Counted from the first letter of the stretch, positions 23,966-33,394 are shown. The stretch is DNA of 64,000 nt from Kutzneria chonburiensis (GCF_028622115.1 NZ_CP097263.1:3782001-3846000), one strand, 5' to 3'. The notes: generated by a model from the sequence alone, not told the origin. Translations and numbers: made by a program.

Positions 23966-25434
23966 GACAGCTCCTTGGCCAGTAGGTGCCGGTCGAACTT
24001 GCCGTTGACCGACCGGGGCAGCTGGTCCCGCACGTCGATGCGGTGCGGTTGCATGTACGCCGGCAGCGCCTCGGAAAGCGCCTTCCGTAGCTCTTCAGCA
24101 TCGCCGAGCAGCGTCGCGACGAGCACGATGTGCTGGCCGAGCCGCTCGTCGTCGACGCCGAGCGCGACCGCCTCGCCGACAAGACCGGTGGCGTAGGCGG
24201 CTTCCTCGACCTCGGTCGGGCTGACCCGGTAGCCGGAGGTCTTGATCATGTCGTCGCCGCGGCCGACGAAGTACAGGAAGCCGTCCTCGTCGGTGCGCAC
24301 GGTGTCCCCGGACCAGACGGCGATTTCGGTGCCGTAACTGGTGGGCAGCGGCCGGAATCGCTCGGCGGTGCGCACCGGGTCGCGCCAATAGCCTTGCGCG
24401 ACAAGGGCTCCGCGGTGCACGAGCTCGCCGGCTTCGCCGGGCTCGCACGGCGTCCCGTCCGGGTGGACGACGAGGATCTCGGCGTTGGGGATGGCCTTGC
24501 CGATCGAGTCGGGGCGGCGGTCCGCCTCGGCCGGGTCGAGATAGGTGGAGCGGAACGCCTCGGTGAGGCCGTACATGAGGTACGGCTCGGCGTCCGGGAA
24601 GATCTCCCGCAGCCGTTGCAGCGTCGCCCGGGGCATGCGGCCGCCGGTGTTGGCGAAGTAGCGCAGGCGCGTGGCCGGCCACTCCTGCGTGACCAGCTGC
24701 AACCACAGCGGCGGCACGCAGGTCAGGCCGGTCACCCCGTGCTTGACGCACAGCTTCACGACTTCCCGCGGCAGCAGGTAGTTGACCAGCACGACGTGCG
24801 CGCCGACCAGGAACGACGTCGTCAGCTGGCTGAAGCCGGCGTCGAAGCTGAGCGGCAGCGCGGCCAGGATGACGTCGTCCGCCGACTGCTTCAGGTAGCT
24901 GGCCACACTTTCCGCGCCGGCCAGGATGTTGCGGTGCGAGAGCACGACGCCCTTGGGGCCACCGGTGCTGCCGCTGGTGTACATGATCGCGGCGACGTCC
25001 TGGTCGATGACAACAGGTGTTGTCACAGGGTCTTCCGAGGTCAGCGCCCGCCACCGATCGTCGCCGAAGACCACAGTCTCGACATCCGTCGCCTCACGGA
25101 CCGTGTCCAGGCGCTCGGGCGTGGTGATCACCAGTCGCGGCGTGCAGTCCTCGACCACGTGAGCCAGGTGCCGGGCCTTGAACAGCGGATTGACCGGTAC
25201 GAAAGCGGCTCCCGTTGCGGATATCGCCAGCAAAGTGACAACCGTGTCAATGCGCTTCTCGGCGTACACCGCGACCCGGTCGCCCTTGCGCACCCCGAGC
25301 CCGGACAGACCGGCGGCCAGCCGTGCCACCCGCTCCCCCAGCTCGCGGTAGCTCAGCGTGACGTCCTTGAAGGTCAGCGCCGGCGAATCCGGTTCCCCAC
25401 GGGCGAGGAGTTGATCGACGCGGACCTCACGCAT
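23959..25434 (-). CDS. AMP-forming acyl/aminoacyl ligase (acyl-CoA synthetase superfamily)
   Basis: 491 residues with the P-loop YTSGSTGGPKGV, the motif YGLTEAF, the hinge GDTVRTDEDGFLYFVGRGDDMIKTSGYRVSP and the C-terminal lysine in NGKFDRH. It resembles the AMP ligases that occur with a fold-III PLP decarboxylase and an ACP. It is encoded directly after an ACP (8 bp overlap), so transfer of the adenylated acid to that ACP is the best inference. The acid cannot be read from sequence. The decarboxylase at 570-1805 may act on the loaded product. Confidence 0.85.
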   Translation of the reverse strand: MREVRVDQLLARGEPDSPALTFKDVTLSYRELGERVARLAAGLSGLGVRKGDRVAVYAEKRIDTVVTLLAISATGAAFVPVNPLFKARHLAHVVEDCTPRLVITTPERLDTVREATDVETVVFGDDRWRALTSEDPVTTPVVIDQDVAAIMYTSGSTGGPKGVVLSHRNILAGAESVASYLKQSADDVILAALPLSFDAGFSQLTTSFLVGAHVVLVNYLLPREVVKLCVKHGVTGLTCVPPLWLQLVTQEWPATRLRYFANTGGRMPRATLQRLREIFPDAEPYLMYGLTEAFRSTYLDPAEADRRPDSIGKAIPNAEILVVHPDGTPCEPGEAGELVHRGALVAQGYWRDPVRTAERFRPLPTSYGTEIAVWSGDTVRTDEDGFLYFVGRGDDMIKTSGYRVSPTEVEEAAYATGLVGEAVALGVDDERLGQHIVLVATLLGDAEELRKALSEALPAYMQPHRIDVRDQLPRSVNGKFDRHLLAKELSC

Positions 25435-25687
25435 CGCTGAACTGCCCCGCGGGCACCAGGTCGGACACCGTGGCCCACAGCGAACCCGCGGTCGCGAAGG
25501 TCTCCTCCGTGATCAGCTCGTCCGGCAGCTCGAGGCCGAAGGTCTCCTCGAGGTCGGTCAGCAGCTGGACCAGGCCCATCGAGTTCAGGCCGAGCGCGGC
25601 CAGGTCGTCGGCCGCCGTGAAGTCCTCGTTCACCGCGTAGGGCAGGTGGGCCAGCAGGGTCTTGCGGAAGGAGCGCGGTATGTCCAT
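25427..25687 (-). CDS. Free-standing acyl carrier protein
   Basis: An 86-residue carrier protein; the phosphopantetheine serine is in LGLNSMGLVQLL. It is first in the minus operon ACP-ligase-ABC ATPase-ABC permease, and its stop region overlaps the ligase start by 8 bp. It is likely the acceptor for the ligase and a delivery point for a starter or side unit. Confidence 0.88.
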   Translation of the reverse strand: MDIPRSFRKTLLAHLPYAVNEDFTAADDLAALGLNSMGLVQLLTDLEETFGLELPDELITEETFATAGSLWATVSDLVPAGQFSDA

Positions 25688-25856
25688 GGGTTCCTCACTC
25701 GGCTGCGGGGTCGGGCGGACGCTGCGCCGAGTCGACCATCCGCCTCGCTCAACCCACCATCACCGCGCCATCACCGGGGCAGTTGCGGAGCAGTAGTGGC
25801 ACGAGAAGATCGTTTGGCACGGTGGACGCCGCTGAGCACAAGGACTTGGAGGCGAC

Positions 25857-26864
25857 ATGTCCGTGGTTACCCTCGGGTCACTGCCCACTGTGGACGGTGT
25901 GCCCGACGACCTTGAGGCCGAGCTCTACCGCTACGCCGTGCAGCTGGGCGAGATCGTCTCGCCGGAGCGGGCCGCGGCCGACCTCGCGCTGCCCACCGGC
26001 GAGGTGTTCGCCGCGCTGACGCGGCTGGTCGAGCTGCACCTGCTGCGCACCGACGGGACGACCGGCCGCTACCTGCCGATGGATCCGGAGGTCGCGGCGA
26101 CGCTGCTGATCTCACCGGTCGAGCGGGCCATGTACCAGCGGCGCGAGCTGGCCGACCGGCTGCGCGACCGGATCGACGCCATCACCCGGCCGGCCGTCGA
26201 GGTCAGCGAGCCGGTCGGGGCCATCGACAGCTTGGAGGGCGTGGCCGAGATCCGCGGGCTGTTCAAGCTGGCCGCCGAGGTGTGCCGGGACGAGATGGTC
26301 GTGCTGCGGCCGGGCCACGACGACGACGAGCTGCTCGACGACCTGCTCGCGCCGTGCTACTCGGTGCTGGAGCGGGCCGTGTCCGTGCGGGTCGTGTGCC
26401 CGCACCGCAGCCGCGCCGGTTTCGCCTCGCGGGCCAAGGCCAAGCGCCTGATCGCCGACGGCGCCGAGATCCGCACGCTCAGCCAGGTGCCGCAGGCGGC
26501 CGTGGTGTTCGATCGGACGCTGGCCGTCATGTTCAGCTTCGACGAGGACGGTTTCCCGACCGCGCGGCGGGTCCGTGACCGCAATGTCGTGCGGTTCCTG
26601 CTCGACATGTTCGGGCAGCTGTGGGACAGCGCGACGCCGTTCGCCGCCGAGGACACCGGCTACGCCGACGCCATCGACGACCTCCAGCAGAGCGTCGCCC
26701 GGCTGATGGCGCAGGGCTTGACCGACGAGGTCGTCGCCCGTCGCCTCGGCATGTCCGTGCGCACCTGCCGGCGGCACATCGCCGCCCTGTTGCAGAACCT
26801 CGACGCCGTCAGCCGCTTCCAGGCCGGCGTCCTGGCCGCGTCGAAGTTGACCATGACCGCCTGA
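25857..26864 (+). CDS. LuxR-type transcriptional regulator with TrmB-like N-terminus
   Basis: 335 residues. The N-terminal part (PERAAADLALPTGEVFAALTRLVELHLL) reads as a winged helix of the TrmB type. The middle is a ligand-sensing-like domain (VVLRPGHDDDELLDDL...VRVVCPH). The C-terminus is a LuxR helix-turn-helix (LTDEVVARRLGMSVRTCRRHIAALLQ). This arrangement is common for regulators inside actinomycete PKS clusters. It is divergent from the ACP operon with 169 bp between, and a GGAGG site precedes ATG 25857. It probably controls one or both neighbouring operons. Confidence 0.85.
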   Translation: MSVVTLGSLPTVDGVPDDLEAELYRYAVQLGEIVSPERAAADLALPTGEVFAALTRLVELHLLRTDGTTGRYLPMDPEVAATLLISPVERAMYQRRELADRLRDRIDAITRPAVEVSEPVGAIDSLEGVAEIRGLFKLAAEVCRDEMVVLRPGHDDDELLDDLLAPCYSVLERAVSVRVVCPHRSRAGFASRAKAKRLIADGAEIRTLSQVPQAAVVFDRTLAVMFSFDEDGFPTARRVRDRNVVRFLLDMFGQLWDSATPFAAEDTGYADAIDDLQQSVARLMAQGLTDEVVARRLGMSVRTCRRHIAALLQNLDAVSRFQAGVLAASKLTMTA

Positions 26865-27018
26865 TACGTGGCCTTCCTGTCCTCTTACGCAGTAGTCCGC
26901 ACCGGGTCCGGCGGTCATGGTTAGACGTGCTCCAAGTCACATCGTGGCCAACTTGATTGTGCACGATGTAATCGCCTAACGTTCTCGATGTCAGCACGAG
27001 ATCGAAGGAGACATCGAG

Positions 27019-27726
27019 ATGACCACTCAGCCGACCGCGATCCTGGTCCACGGCGCGTTCGCCGACGCCTCGAGCTGGAACGGCGTGATCGCCGACCTGA
27101 CCGACCGCGGCTTCCCGGTCATCGCCGCCGCCAACCCGCTGCGCAGCCTCAGCACCGACGCCGCCACCATCAAGGCTCTCGTCCAGAGCATCGACGGGCC
27201 GGTCGTGTTGGTCGGCCACTCGTACGGTGGCGCGGTCATCAGCAACGCGGCCGTCGGTCAGGCCAACGTCAAGGCGCTCGTCTCCATCGCCGGCTTCCTC
27301 CCCGAGCAGGGCGAGAGCGCGTTGGAGCTGTCCAACAAGTTCCCCGGCAGCACCCTCGGCGACACCCTCCAAACGGTGGCACTGCCCGACGGCAACACTG
27401 ATCTGTACGTGCGCCAGGAGCTGTTCCCCAACCAGTTCGCCGCCGACGTCCCCGCCTCGCAGGCCGCCTTGATGGCTGCCACCCAGCGCCCCGTCGCCGA
27501 GGCCGCTCTCACCGGCGGCTCCGACTCCCCCGCTTGGCACGACCTTCCCGTGTGGACGCTCATCCCCACCGGCGACAAGAACATCCCGCCGGCCGCCCAG
27601 CACTTCATGGCCAAGCGCGCCGAGGCCACCGTCGTCGAGATCGCCGACGCCTCCCACGCCGTGCTCGTCTCGCAGCCCAAGGCCGTCGCCGACCTCATCG
27701 CCGACGCCGCTGGAGCCCAGGCCTGA
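27019..27726 (+). CDS. Alpha/beta hydrolase (esterase-like)
   Basis: 235 residues with LVHGAFADASSW near the N-terminus, the nucleophile elbow GHSYGG, and a late Asp/His (PTGDKNI, ADASHAV). It belongs to the salicyl-esterase/EstC-like hydrolases widespread in actinomycetes. It has a strong AAGGAG ribosome-binding site. The upstream region holds a near-palindrome ATTGTGCACGAT around 26954-26965 that could be a MarR- or TetR-type operator. No link to the flanking clusters is evident. Confidence 0.8.
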   Translation: MTTQPTAILVHGAFADASSWNGVIADLTDRGFPVIAAANPLRSLSTDAATIKALVQSIDGPVVLVGHSYGGAVISNAAVGQANVKALVSIAGFLPEQGESALELSNKFPGSTLGDTLQTVALPDGNTDLYVRQELFPNQFAADVPASQAALMAATQRPVAEAALTGGSDSPAWHDLPVWTLIPTGDKNIPPAAQHFMAKRAEATVVEIADASHAVLVSQPKAVADLIADAAGAQA

Positions 27727-27845
27727 GCTGCCCCCAAACCAATCCAACCAGATCAACCTGGGAACCCGGGTCGAGCGCGATCGCCCAAGATCGCTCCGAC
27801 CCGGGTTTCCGGCGTCGAGGTCTAGAATGGATTCGGGGGCTGCTC
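27725..27845. repeat. MITE-like intergenic element, copy A (121 bp)
   Basis: It begins GAGCTGCCCCC and ends GGGGGCTGCTC as imperfect terminal inverted repeats. Inside are TCCAACCAGATCAACCTG and, near the right end, TAGAATGGA, all shared with copy B at 48858-48979. A long imperfect hairpin in the centre (CCCGGGTCG paired with CGACCCGGG) could also terminate transcription of the hydrolase gene. A further partial copy of the internal CAAGATCGCTCC motif lies just after it. The rest of 27727-28006 has no gene I can support. Confidence 0.75.
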
Positions 27846-28006
27846 GTTCAGCCTCGTTCGTTCAAGATCGCTCCCACCCTGGTTCGCGGGACACGGCATG
27901 GTCATCCCGACGTTGCCCGTCGAACCCGGTAACGGCGTTTACCGCTGGTCAGAGCCGGGACCGGGGTATCGTCCGGACAGCTTCTTCACCGTCCGCAGGG
28001 GGACCC

Positions 28007-28852
28007 TTGAGATCACGTTTGGTTGTCGGGCTGGCTGCTGCCCTTGTAATCGCCGGATGCGCGTCCGCGCCAGTGGCGGCACCACCACCCACCTCCGGCG
28101 CGCCGTCATCCCCCTCCGACACGGGCCCGCTCACGGCCGCCGACCTGGTCGGCAAGGTGACGGCCGCCGCACGGGGCAAACGCACCTATCACGTCACCGC
28201 CGTGCCGATCGACAACACCCTCACCTACGCGGCGGAGGGAAGCGTGCGGATCGGTTCGGTCGACACCGACCACGTGGACATCGACACCGCCGCCGACCTG
28301 GACATCACGGTCCAGGTCAAGCCGAACGACGGCAACCCGCCGCAGGCGTTGCGGTTCATCACCCTGGACACGAAGACCTATGTCGAGGTCACCCCGGTCT
28401 ACCAGCCACCGCCCGGCAAACCATGGGTGGCACTCGATCGCCAAGCGCAGGACGACTTCACCAACAGCATGTTCGGCTTCAACGACGTGGGTGTCCAGGA
28501 GACCGTGCCAACGGCGTACGACCTGGCCATGCTCGCCGCCGGCGGCGAGATCACCGGCTCGTCCCCGGAAGGGGACGCCACGCGGTACAAGATCACGCTC
28601 GACCTGAGGAAGGCCATGGACTCCCTCACCAACCCCTATCTGAAGGACGAGGCCAAGTACGCCCTCGATGCGGGCGGCCGGTCGGAGGACTTCGAACTTG
28701 TCGTCGACCGGCAGTACACGATGCTGAGCCTGAAAAGCTCGGCGAAGGTGGTGAGCACCGGCCAACCGGTGGTCTATGAGGTCCGGTTCGACAAGTGGGG
28801 TGACCCCGTCGACCTCAGCACCCCGCCTCCGGCGGAGACGACGACCCGCTGA
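28007..28852 (+). CDS. Lipoprotein, LppX/LprAFG-like fold possible
   Basis: 281 residues starting at a TTG preceded by GCAGGGGGA. A short signal peptide ends in the lipobox LVIAGC, followed by a low-complexity Ala/Pro/Ser/Thr linker. The mature part is rich in alternating beta-type segments (LTYAAEGSVRIGS, LRFITLDTKTYVEV, DFELVVDRQYTML), resembling the mycolate-actinobacteria LppX/LprG-like or DUF1396 proteins. It is likely anchored on the outer face of the membrane. Function is unknown; an upstream open frame to 27827 is not needed. Confidence 0.75.
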   Translation: MRSRLVVGLAAALVIAGCASAPVAAPPPTSGAPSSPSDTGPLTAADLVGKVTAAARGKRTYHVTAVPIDNTLTYAAEGSVRIGSVDTDHVDIDTAADLDITVQVKPNDGNPPQALRFITLDTKTYVEVTPVYQPPPGKPWVALDRQAQDDFTNSMFGFNDVGVQETVPTAYDLAMLAAGGEITGSSPEGDATRYKITLDLRKAMDSLTNPYLKDEAKYALDAGGRSEDFELVVDRQYTMLSLKSSAKVVSTGQPVVYEVRFDKWGDPVDLSTPPPAETTTR

Positions 28853-28862
28853 CCGGGGCTGC

Positions 28863-29966
28863 TCAAGCCGGCTGGTCGTGAGTCGCGCAGTGGATACCCC
28901 CGCCGCCGGCCGCGATGTTGTCGATACGTACGGGCACGACCTCGCGTCCGGGCAGGTGATCGCGAAGGATTCCGCGAGCTCGGTCATCGGCCGCGGCGTC
29001 GCCGAACTTGGGCATGAACACGGCGCCGTTGGCGATGTAGAAGTTGGCGTACGAGATCACGCTCTTCGATCCTCGAACGGTGACGTTATCGGGGTCGGGC
29101 TGCGGCAGATCGATGACGGTGAGCGAAGAACCGGTGGCGTCGGTGCTGCCCGCGAGCACGGTCCGGGCCTGGTCGGCGGACCGCGACCAGACATCGGGCG
29201 GCGAGCCGGGAAAGGCCTGGTCGAGCAGGACGACGCCGGGGGCGACGAAGCGGACCAGGCAGTCGACGTGGGCGTCGGTGATGTCCTGCCCGCGCACGCC
29301 GGCGAACCAGATCACCTTGCCGACACCGAAAAGCCGCTTGAGCTCGTCCTCGATCTGCTGCCGTGACCGACCGGGATTGCGGTTGTCGTTGACGAGCGAA
29401 CTCTCGGTGGCCAACAACGTGCCGCGGCCATCGGTCTCCAGCGCCCCACCCTCGGCGACGAGCCAGGTCGGCACGCGCGGAATCCCGTACTTGGCAAGCA
29501 AAGCGCGAGCAACGCCGGCGTCGTTGGCGTGCGGCTGCTTCGAACCCCAACCGTTGAAGTTGAGGTCGACACCGCCGTCCGAGACGAACACCGGCGCGGT
29601 GTCACGGGCCCAGAGGTCGTCGACCGGGATGGGAACGACCTCCACGCCACTGCCGACCGCGCGCTGCGCGCCGTCCACATCCTCGGGACGAGCCATCAGG
29701 ATCACGGACTCGTAGTCGGCGATCGCCCGCGCGAGGCCGGTGATGTCCTGACGCACGCCGACGACGTCGGACTCCCAGATCGTCGTGGTCGGCCACGACA
29801 TGACGGTTCGGGCGTGACGAGCCCACTCCGCGCCCAACTTCGAGGTGGTCGTGGCAGCACGCGAAGGCGCCGGTGGCTCCGGTCGGGAGCACGCGGCGAG
29901 GGCAGCCGCGCCGAGGCCGGCCGCGGTGCGCAGCACGGTCCGACGGGACAGCGAGAGGTCGTCCAT
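28863..29966 (-). CDS. Exported agmatine deiminase/peptidyl-arginine deiminase family protein
   Basis: 367 residues. The N-terminus has a Tat-type signal SRRTVLRT with a lipobox-like LAAC, so it is probably exported and lipid-anchored. The body matches the Porphyromonas-type PAD/agmatine deiminase family: VDDLWARDTAPVFV, NFNGWG, and the catalytic-cysteine region GGGGIHCATHDQP at the C-terminus. It would hydrolyse a guanidino group (agmatine or arginine). It is divergent from a TetR gene, with a shared operator in between. A specific tie to the biosynthetic genes is not shown. Confidence 0.88.
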   Translation of the reverse strand: MDDLSLSRRTVLRTAAGLGAAALAACSRPEPPAPSRAATTTSKLGAEWARHARTVMSWPTTTIWESDVVGVRQDITGLARAIADYESVILMARPEDVDGAQRAVGSGVEVVPIPVDDLWARDTAPVFVSDGGVDLNFNGWGSKQPHANDAGVARALLAKYGIPRVPTWLVAEGGALETDGRGTLLATESSLVNDNRNPGRSRQQIEDELKRLFGVGKVIWFAGVRGQDITDAHVDCLVRFVAPGVVLLDQAFPGSPPDVWSRSADQARTVLAGSTDATGSSLTVIDLPQPDPDNVTVRGSKSVISYANFYIANGAVFMPKFGDAAADDRARGILRDHLPGREVVPVRIDNIAAGGGGIHCATHDQPA

Positions 29967-29989
29967 GGCCTCATCATGAGGCTGACTAA

Positions 29990-30026
29990 ATTTTCAGTCA
30001 AGTCGATCAGCCGGGTATACTGAAAA
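29990..30026. promoter_or_regulatory. Candidate TetR operator between deiminase and TetR genes
   Basis: ATTTTCAGT at 29990-29998 and ACTGAAAA at 30019-30026 form an inverted repeat in the short AT-rich stretch between the two divergent start codons. A GTATACT element lies between the arms and could be a -10 box. This is a normal site for autoregulation by the adjacent TetR protein. Confidence 0.6.
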
Positions 30027-30048
30027 GTAAGTCAGGGAGAAAGGCCAG

Positions 30049-30600
30049 GTGGCAGCCGTGTCGGAGCGTCAGCGGGCGATACTGGACGCCGCGGTCCGGG
30101 TCATCGCGCGGACCGGGGTGCGGGGCCTGCGGGTCGAGCAGCTGGCGGCCGAGGCCGGCATCTCGACCGCGCTGATCTACTACCACTTCGGCGACCGCGC
30201 CGGTCTGCTCCGCCGCACGCTCGAGCACGTCAGCGACCGCGCGGCCGACTACACGCAGCCGGCCGCGAACGTCGAAACCATGCTGCTCCAGGAACTCCAG
30301 GACACCGAGGCAGTGCGGACGAACAGCACCGCCTGGGGTGAGCTGCGCGCCTCCGCCGTCTTCAACGACGAACTGCGCGACACCCTGGCCGAGTCGACCC
30401 GGGTCTGGACGTCCGAGGTCGCCGAGGCGATCGCCCGGGTCCGACCGGACGCGCCGGCGGCCGACGCCGCCGAGCGCCTCACCGCGCTGGTGGAGGGGCT
30501 CAGCGAACGCTGGCTCAGCGGCTCGATCACCCTGGACCGCGCCCGGGAACTGCTCCGCGGCGCCGTCGCACTGGAGGTCAGTCCGCCAGCACCTCGATGA
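30049..30600 (+). CDS. TetR-family transcriptional regulator
   Basis: 183 residues; the N-terminal helix-turn-helix EQLAAEAGISTALIYYHFGDRAGLL is clear. GTG 30049 follows GAGAAAGG; GTG 30058 is an alternative. It is divergent from the deiminase gene and likely represses it and itself. Its 3' end overlaps by 23 bp the convergent KASIII-like gene, which starts the biosynthetic region on the minus strand. Confidence 0.88.
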   Translation: MAAVSERQRAILDAAVRVIARTGVRGLRVEQLAAEAGISTALIYYHFGDRAGLLRRTLEHVSDRAADYTQPAANVETMLLQELQDTEAVRTNSTAWGELRASAVFNDELRDTLAESTRVWTSEVAEAIARVRPDAPAADAAERLTALVEGLSERWLSGSITLDRARELLRGAVALEVSPPAPR

Positions 30601-31525
30601 TCATCGCCTGGAAGTACGCGCCCTGACCGATCGCGATGAGCGCGCAGCGGTCACCGGGCTGCAGCCGGCCGACCCGGTCGGCGTGCTCCATGGCCATCAG
30701 GGCGTCGGCCCCGAAGCTGTGGCCGGTCTCGGGCATCAGGTCGAGGCAGATCTTGTCACGCGGAATGCCGGACTGGATGCTGAACGTCCGCCAGAACATC
30801 TTGTTGTTCAGGTGCGGCAGCACCCAGTCGAGCTGGTCGAGCGTCATGCCGGCCACCGCGGCCGCCCGCTCCACCGTCTCCACCACCTGGGCCGAGCACA
30901 CCTTGGCGAACAAGGCGTTCTCCTCCGAGGTCATCCGGATGTTGCGATGGAACCGGGCATCCCGGCCGCCGGCCCCGCCGAGGTAGCGATACCGGGCCGA
31001 CTGTCCGTTATGGACGATCACGCCGGCGGCGCAGTCGCCGCTGACGGTCGTGCCGGCGATGACCCGGGCGTCGTCGCCGACGCTGCCCTGGTCGCCGCCG
31101 AGCACGAGCACCCGCTCGTCGCCGGAAGCGCCGGGCCGGGCCAGGAACATCCGGGCGTACTCGACACCCCGCAGCACGGACGCGCAGTTGATGTGCGAAA
31201 GGCCGTAGAACCTCGAACTGCTCAGGCCCAACCGGGCTCGCAGCCGGTCCGGGAACTCGGCGCACAGGTCGGTCTCGGCCATCAGCATCGTGTGTCCATA
31301 GAGGACGAGATCAGCGGTGCCACCGTCCAGTGCGGCCCGTCCGGCCTCGACCAGGACATCTTCGTACAGCTCGCCGGGAGCCAGCGACGGGATGTCCCGC
31401 AGCCCGTACACCTTGGTGAACATCTTGCGCTCGGTCACCGGCCGCCCGGCCCGCACCATGATGTCGTCGACGGGCTCCACCCAACTCGGCAGCTTCACCG
31501 CCACCCGGGACAGCCCGACGCTCAC
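30578..31525 (-). CDS. KASIII-like (FabH-fold) thiolase-superfamily enzyme, first copy
   Basis: 315 residues of the FabH/KASIII fold. The nucleophilic cysteine is in HINCASVLRG and the catalytic histidine in LPHLNNKMF. The third position, Asn in the FabH motif GNTSAAS, aligns by eye with His in TGHSFGADALM. This suggests a non-standard Cys-His-His set and possibly acyl transfer rather than decarboxylative condensation. A paralogue with the same change lies at 35832-36767. It is last in the minus operon, with its ATG overlapping the adenylation gene stop (ATGA). It likely acts on acyl groups held by the ACP at 36770. Confidence 0.83.
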   Translation of the reverse strand: MSVGLSRVAVKLPSWVEPVDDIMVRAGRPVTERKMFTKVYGLRDIPSLAPGELYEDVLVEAGRAALDGGTADLVLYGHTMLMAETDLCAEFPDRLRARLGLSSSRFYGLSHINCASVLRGVEYARMFLARPGASGDERVLVLGGDQGSVGDDARVIAGTTVSGDCAAGVIVHNGQSARYRYLGGAGGRDARFHRNIRMTSEENALFAKVCSAQVVETVERAAAVAGMTLDQLDWVLPHLNNKMFWRTFSIQSGIPRDKICLDLMPETGHSFGADALMAMEHADRVGRLQPGDRCALIAIGQGAYFQAMIIEVLAD

Positions 31526-33015
31526 GACCCGCTCCTGACACGTGCGGTCAGCACCGGCCGGTCGACCTTCCGGTTGCTGTTCAAGGGAAACTCGGCCAGG
31601 TGCTGGTAGTGCAGCGGGATCAGGTACCGGGGATAGAAGGTGCCCATCTCCTCCATGAGGTCGGCGGCCGGCCGCTCCTCCCCCAGGTAGAACGCATACA
31701 GCTCGCCGTCCAGCGCGATCGCCACCGCATCGGTCACGCCGCCCAGCCTGCGCAGGCCACTCTCCACTTCGGACAGTTCGACCCGCACGCCATGGATCTT
31801 GACCTGGTGATCGCGGCGACCGAGGAAAGCCAACTCCCCATTGGGTTCCAGCCGCGCGACGTCGCCGGTACGGTACCAGCGCCGGCCATCGTGCTCCAGG
31901 AACCGGCCCTCGTCGTCACGGGGATCCAGGTAGCCGGGGAACATCTGCGGACCGGTCACGCACAGTTCGCCCGACGCCGCCCCGACGACCCCCTCCGAGT
32001 CGACGAGAACGTGGTCCAGGCCCGGGTGCATGGTTCCGATCAACACGATGTCGTTGACACACAAGGCCGGCGAGGTCACCGGGTCCCAGGTGTGCACGCT
32101 GCACGAGATCGTCAACTCGGTCGGCCCGTACAGGTTCTCCACCAGCCCACCGGTCGCGGCCTGCCAGTCGGCGGCGTCGTCACGCAGCAGCGGCTCGCCG
32201 CAGAACACCGCCAGCCGCATGGACGGCATGCACCCCGGCGTGAGCTTTCCCATACGCCGCAGCAAAGAGATGACGCTCGGCGACGAACACCACACGGTGA
32301 TGCCGTACTTGCGCACGAACTGCGGCACCGCCATGAACGCCTGCGGCGGCATGCACACCAGCGTCCCACCGCTGCCCCAGGCGCTGAAGATGTCGAACAT
32401 CGCCAGGTCGAACGTGAGCTCGCCGGTCTGGGAGAACACGTCCGACGGACCGAAACCGTAGCGGTCGTGCACGAAACGCAGATAGAACTCGACGTTGCGG
32501 TGCCGCACCGGCACACCCTTGGGCCGTCCGGTGGAGCCGGAGGTGAACAGAATGTAGGCGATGTCGTCCGGATCGGCGGAGTACGGGTGCTCCAGCGGCG
32601 GCGCGGACAGCTCGGTGATCACCGGCGTGTCGTCGAGTGCCGAACCCAAGTCCCCCAACAGGGGCCGACCGTTGTCGTCGACCAGCAGCGCGTCGATCTC
32701 GGCGGCGGTGATCATGTCGCGGGTCCGCTCGGCCGGGAAGTCCGGGTTCAGCGGCACCACCGAGGCGCCCGCGTAGCCGGCGGCGAGAATGCCGGCATAG
32801 GCCAGCTCGCTGCGGCTGGCCAGCAAGCCGATCCGTCGCGGCCGGTCGCCGACCCGGGCAACCACCTCACCGGCCAGCGCCAGCGCGTGTTCGTGGACCT
32901 GCTGGTACGTATACGATTCTCCGGCCACCCGGAGCGCGACCGCCGCCGGGTTCCGGCGCAGACTGCGCAGGAACCAGCCGTGCAGCACGCCCTCGGTGGC
33001 GATGCTCCTGGTCAT
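31522..33015 (-). CDS. Stand-alone adenylation enzyme (amino-acid-activating type)
   Basis: 497 residues. The core motifs are YILFTSGSTGRPKGVP, the A4-like FDLAMFDIFSAWGSGGT, YGPTELTI, YRTGDVARLEPNGELAFLGRRDHQVKIHGVRVEL, and the C-terminal lysine in NSNRKVDRP. The conserved Asp of A4 (FDLAMF) that contacts an amino group is kept, so an amino acid substrate is likely; the identity is not readable by eye. It is related to D-alanine:carrier ligases. It has no attached carrier domain, so the free ACP at 36770 is the probable acceptor. Its ATG overlaps the AcpS stop. Confidence 0.85.
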   Translation of the reverse strand: MTRSIATEGVLHGWFLRSLRRNPAAVALRVAGESYTYQQVHEHALALAGEVVARVGDRPRRIGLLASRSELAYAGILAAGYAGASVVPLNPDFPAERTRDMITAAEIDALLVDDNGRPLLGDLGSALDDTPVITELSAPPLEHPYSADPDDIAYILFTSGSTGRPKGVPVRHRNVEFYLRFVHDRYGFGPSDVFSQTGELTFDLAMFDIFSAWGSGGTLVCMPPQAFMAVPQFVRKYGITVWCSSPSVISLLRRMGKLTPGCMPSMRLAVFCGEPLLRDDAADWQAATGGLVENLYGPTELTISCSVHTWDPVTSPALCVNDIVLIGTMHPGLDHVLVDSEGVVGAASGELCVTGPQMFPGYLDPRDDEGRFLEHDGRRWYRTGDVARLEPNGELAFLGRRDHQVKIHGVRVELSEVESGLRRLGGVTDAVAIALDGELYAFYLGEERPAADLMEEMGTFYPRYLIPLHYQHLAEFPLNSNRKVDRPVLTARVRSGS

Positions 33016-33394
33016 GACGTTCCCTTCCGCACGGCGGCGGCCACCGCGACGACAAGATCCACTTGATGGGTGATGGAGACCGCGACGTCCCCGAGGCCGA
33101 CGGCGTCGGCCAGCCGCTCGGCGCCGCCGTGCAGGGTCACCGCGGGCGCTCCCCACTCGTCCGCGATCACCTCGATGTCCCGCCAGCGCAGGCCCTGGCC
33201 GAATCCGCGGCCGAGCAGCTTGCACACGGCCTCCTTGACGCAGAAGCGACCGGCCAGCCGCTCGGCGTGCCGCGCCGTGCCGGGCTCCCCGCCTGCGCCA
33301 GCTCGGCCTCGGTGAACACGAGGCCGCGGTAGCGGCGGTGCTCGGCGACCCGGCTGAACCGGGACACCGACAGCAGGTCGACGGCGATCTTCAT
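33012..33394 (-). CDS. Holo-ACP synthase AcpS, interrupted by an apparent -1 frameshift
   Basis: The first frame from ATG 33394 encodes MKIAVDLLSVSRFSRV...VFTEAELAQAG, the AcpS N-terminus. The second frame continues with RHAERLAGRFCVKEAVCKLLG and VSITHQVDLVVAVAAAV, the AcpS KEA motif and C-terminus. The switch falls at the C4 run 33287-33290 (G4 on the coding strand); one extra base would give a normal protein of about 127 residues. This is either a sequencing error or a real loss that the Sfp-type enzyme at 48147 could cover. Both ends overlap neighbours by ATGA. Confidence 0.82.
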
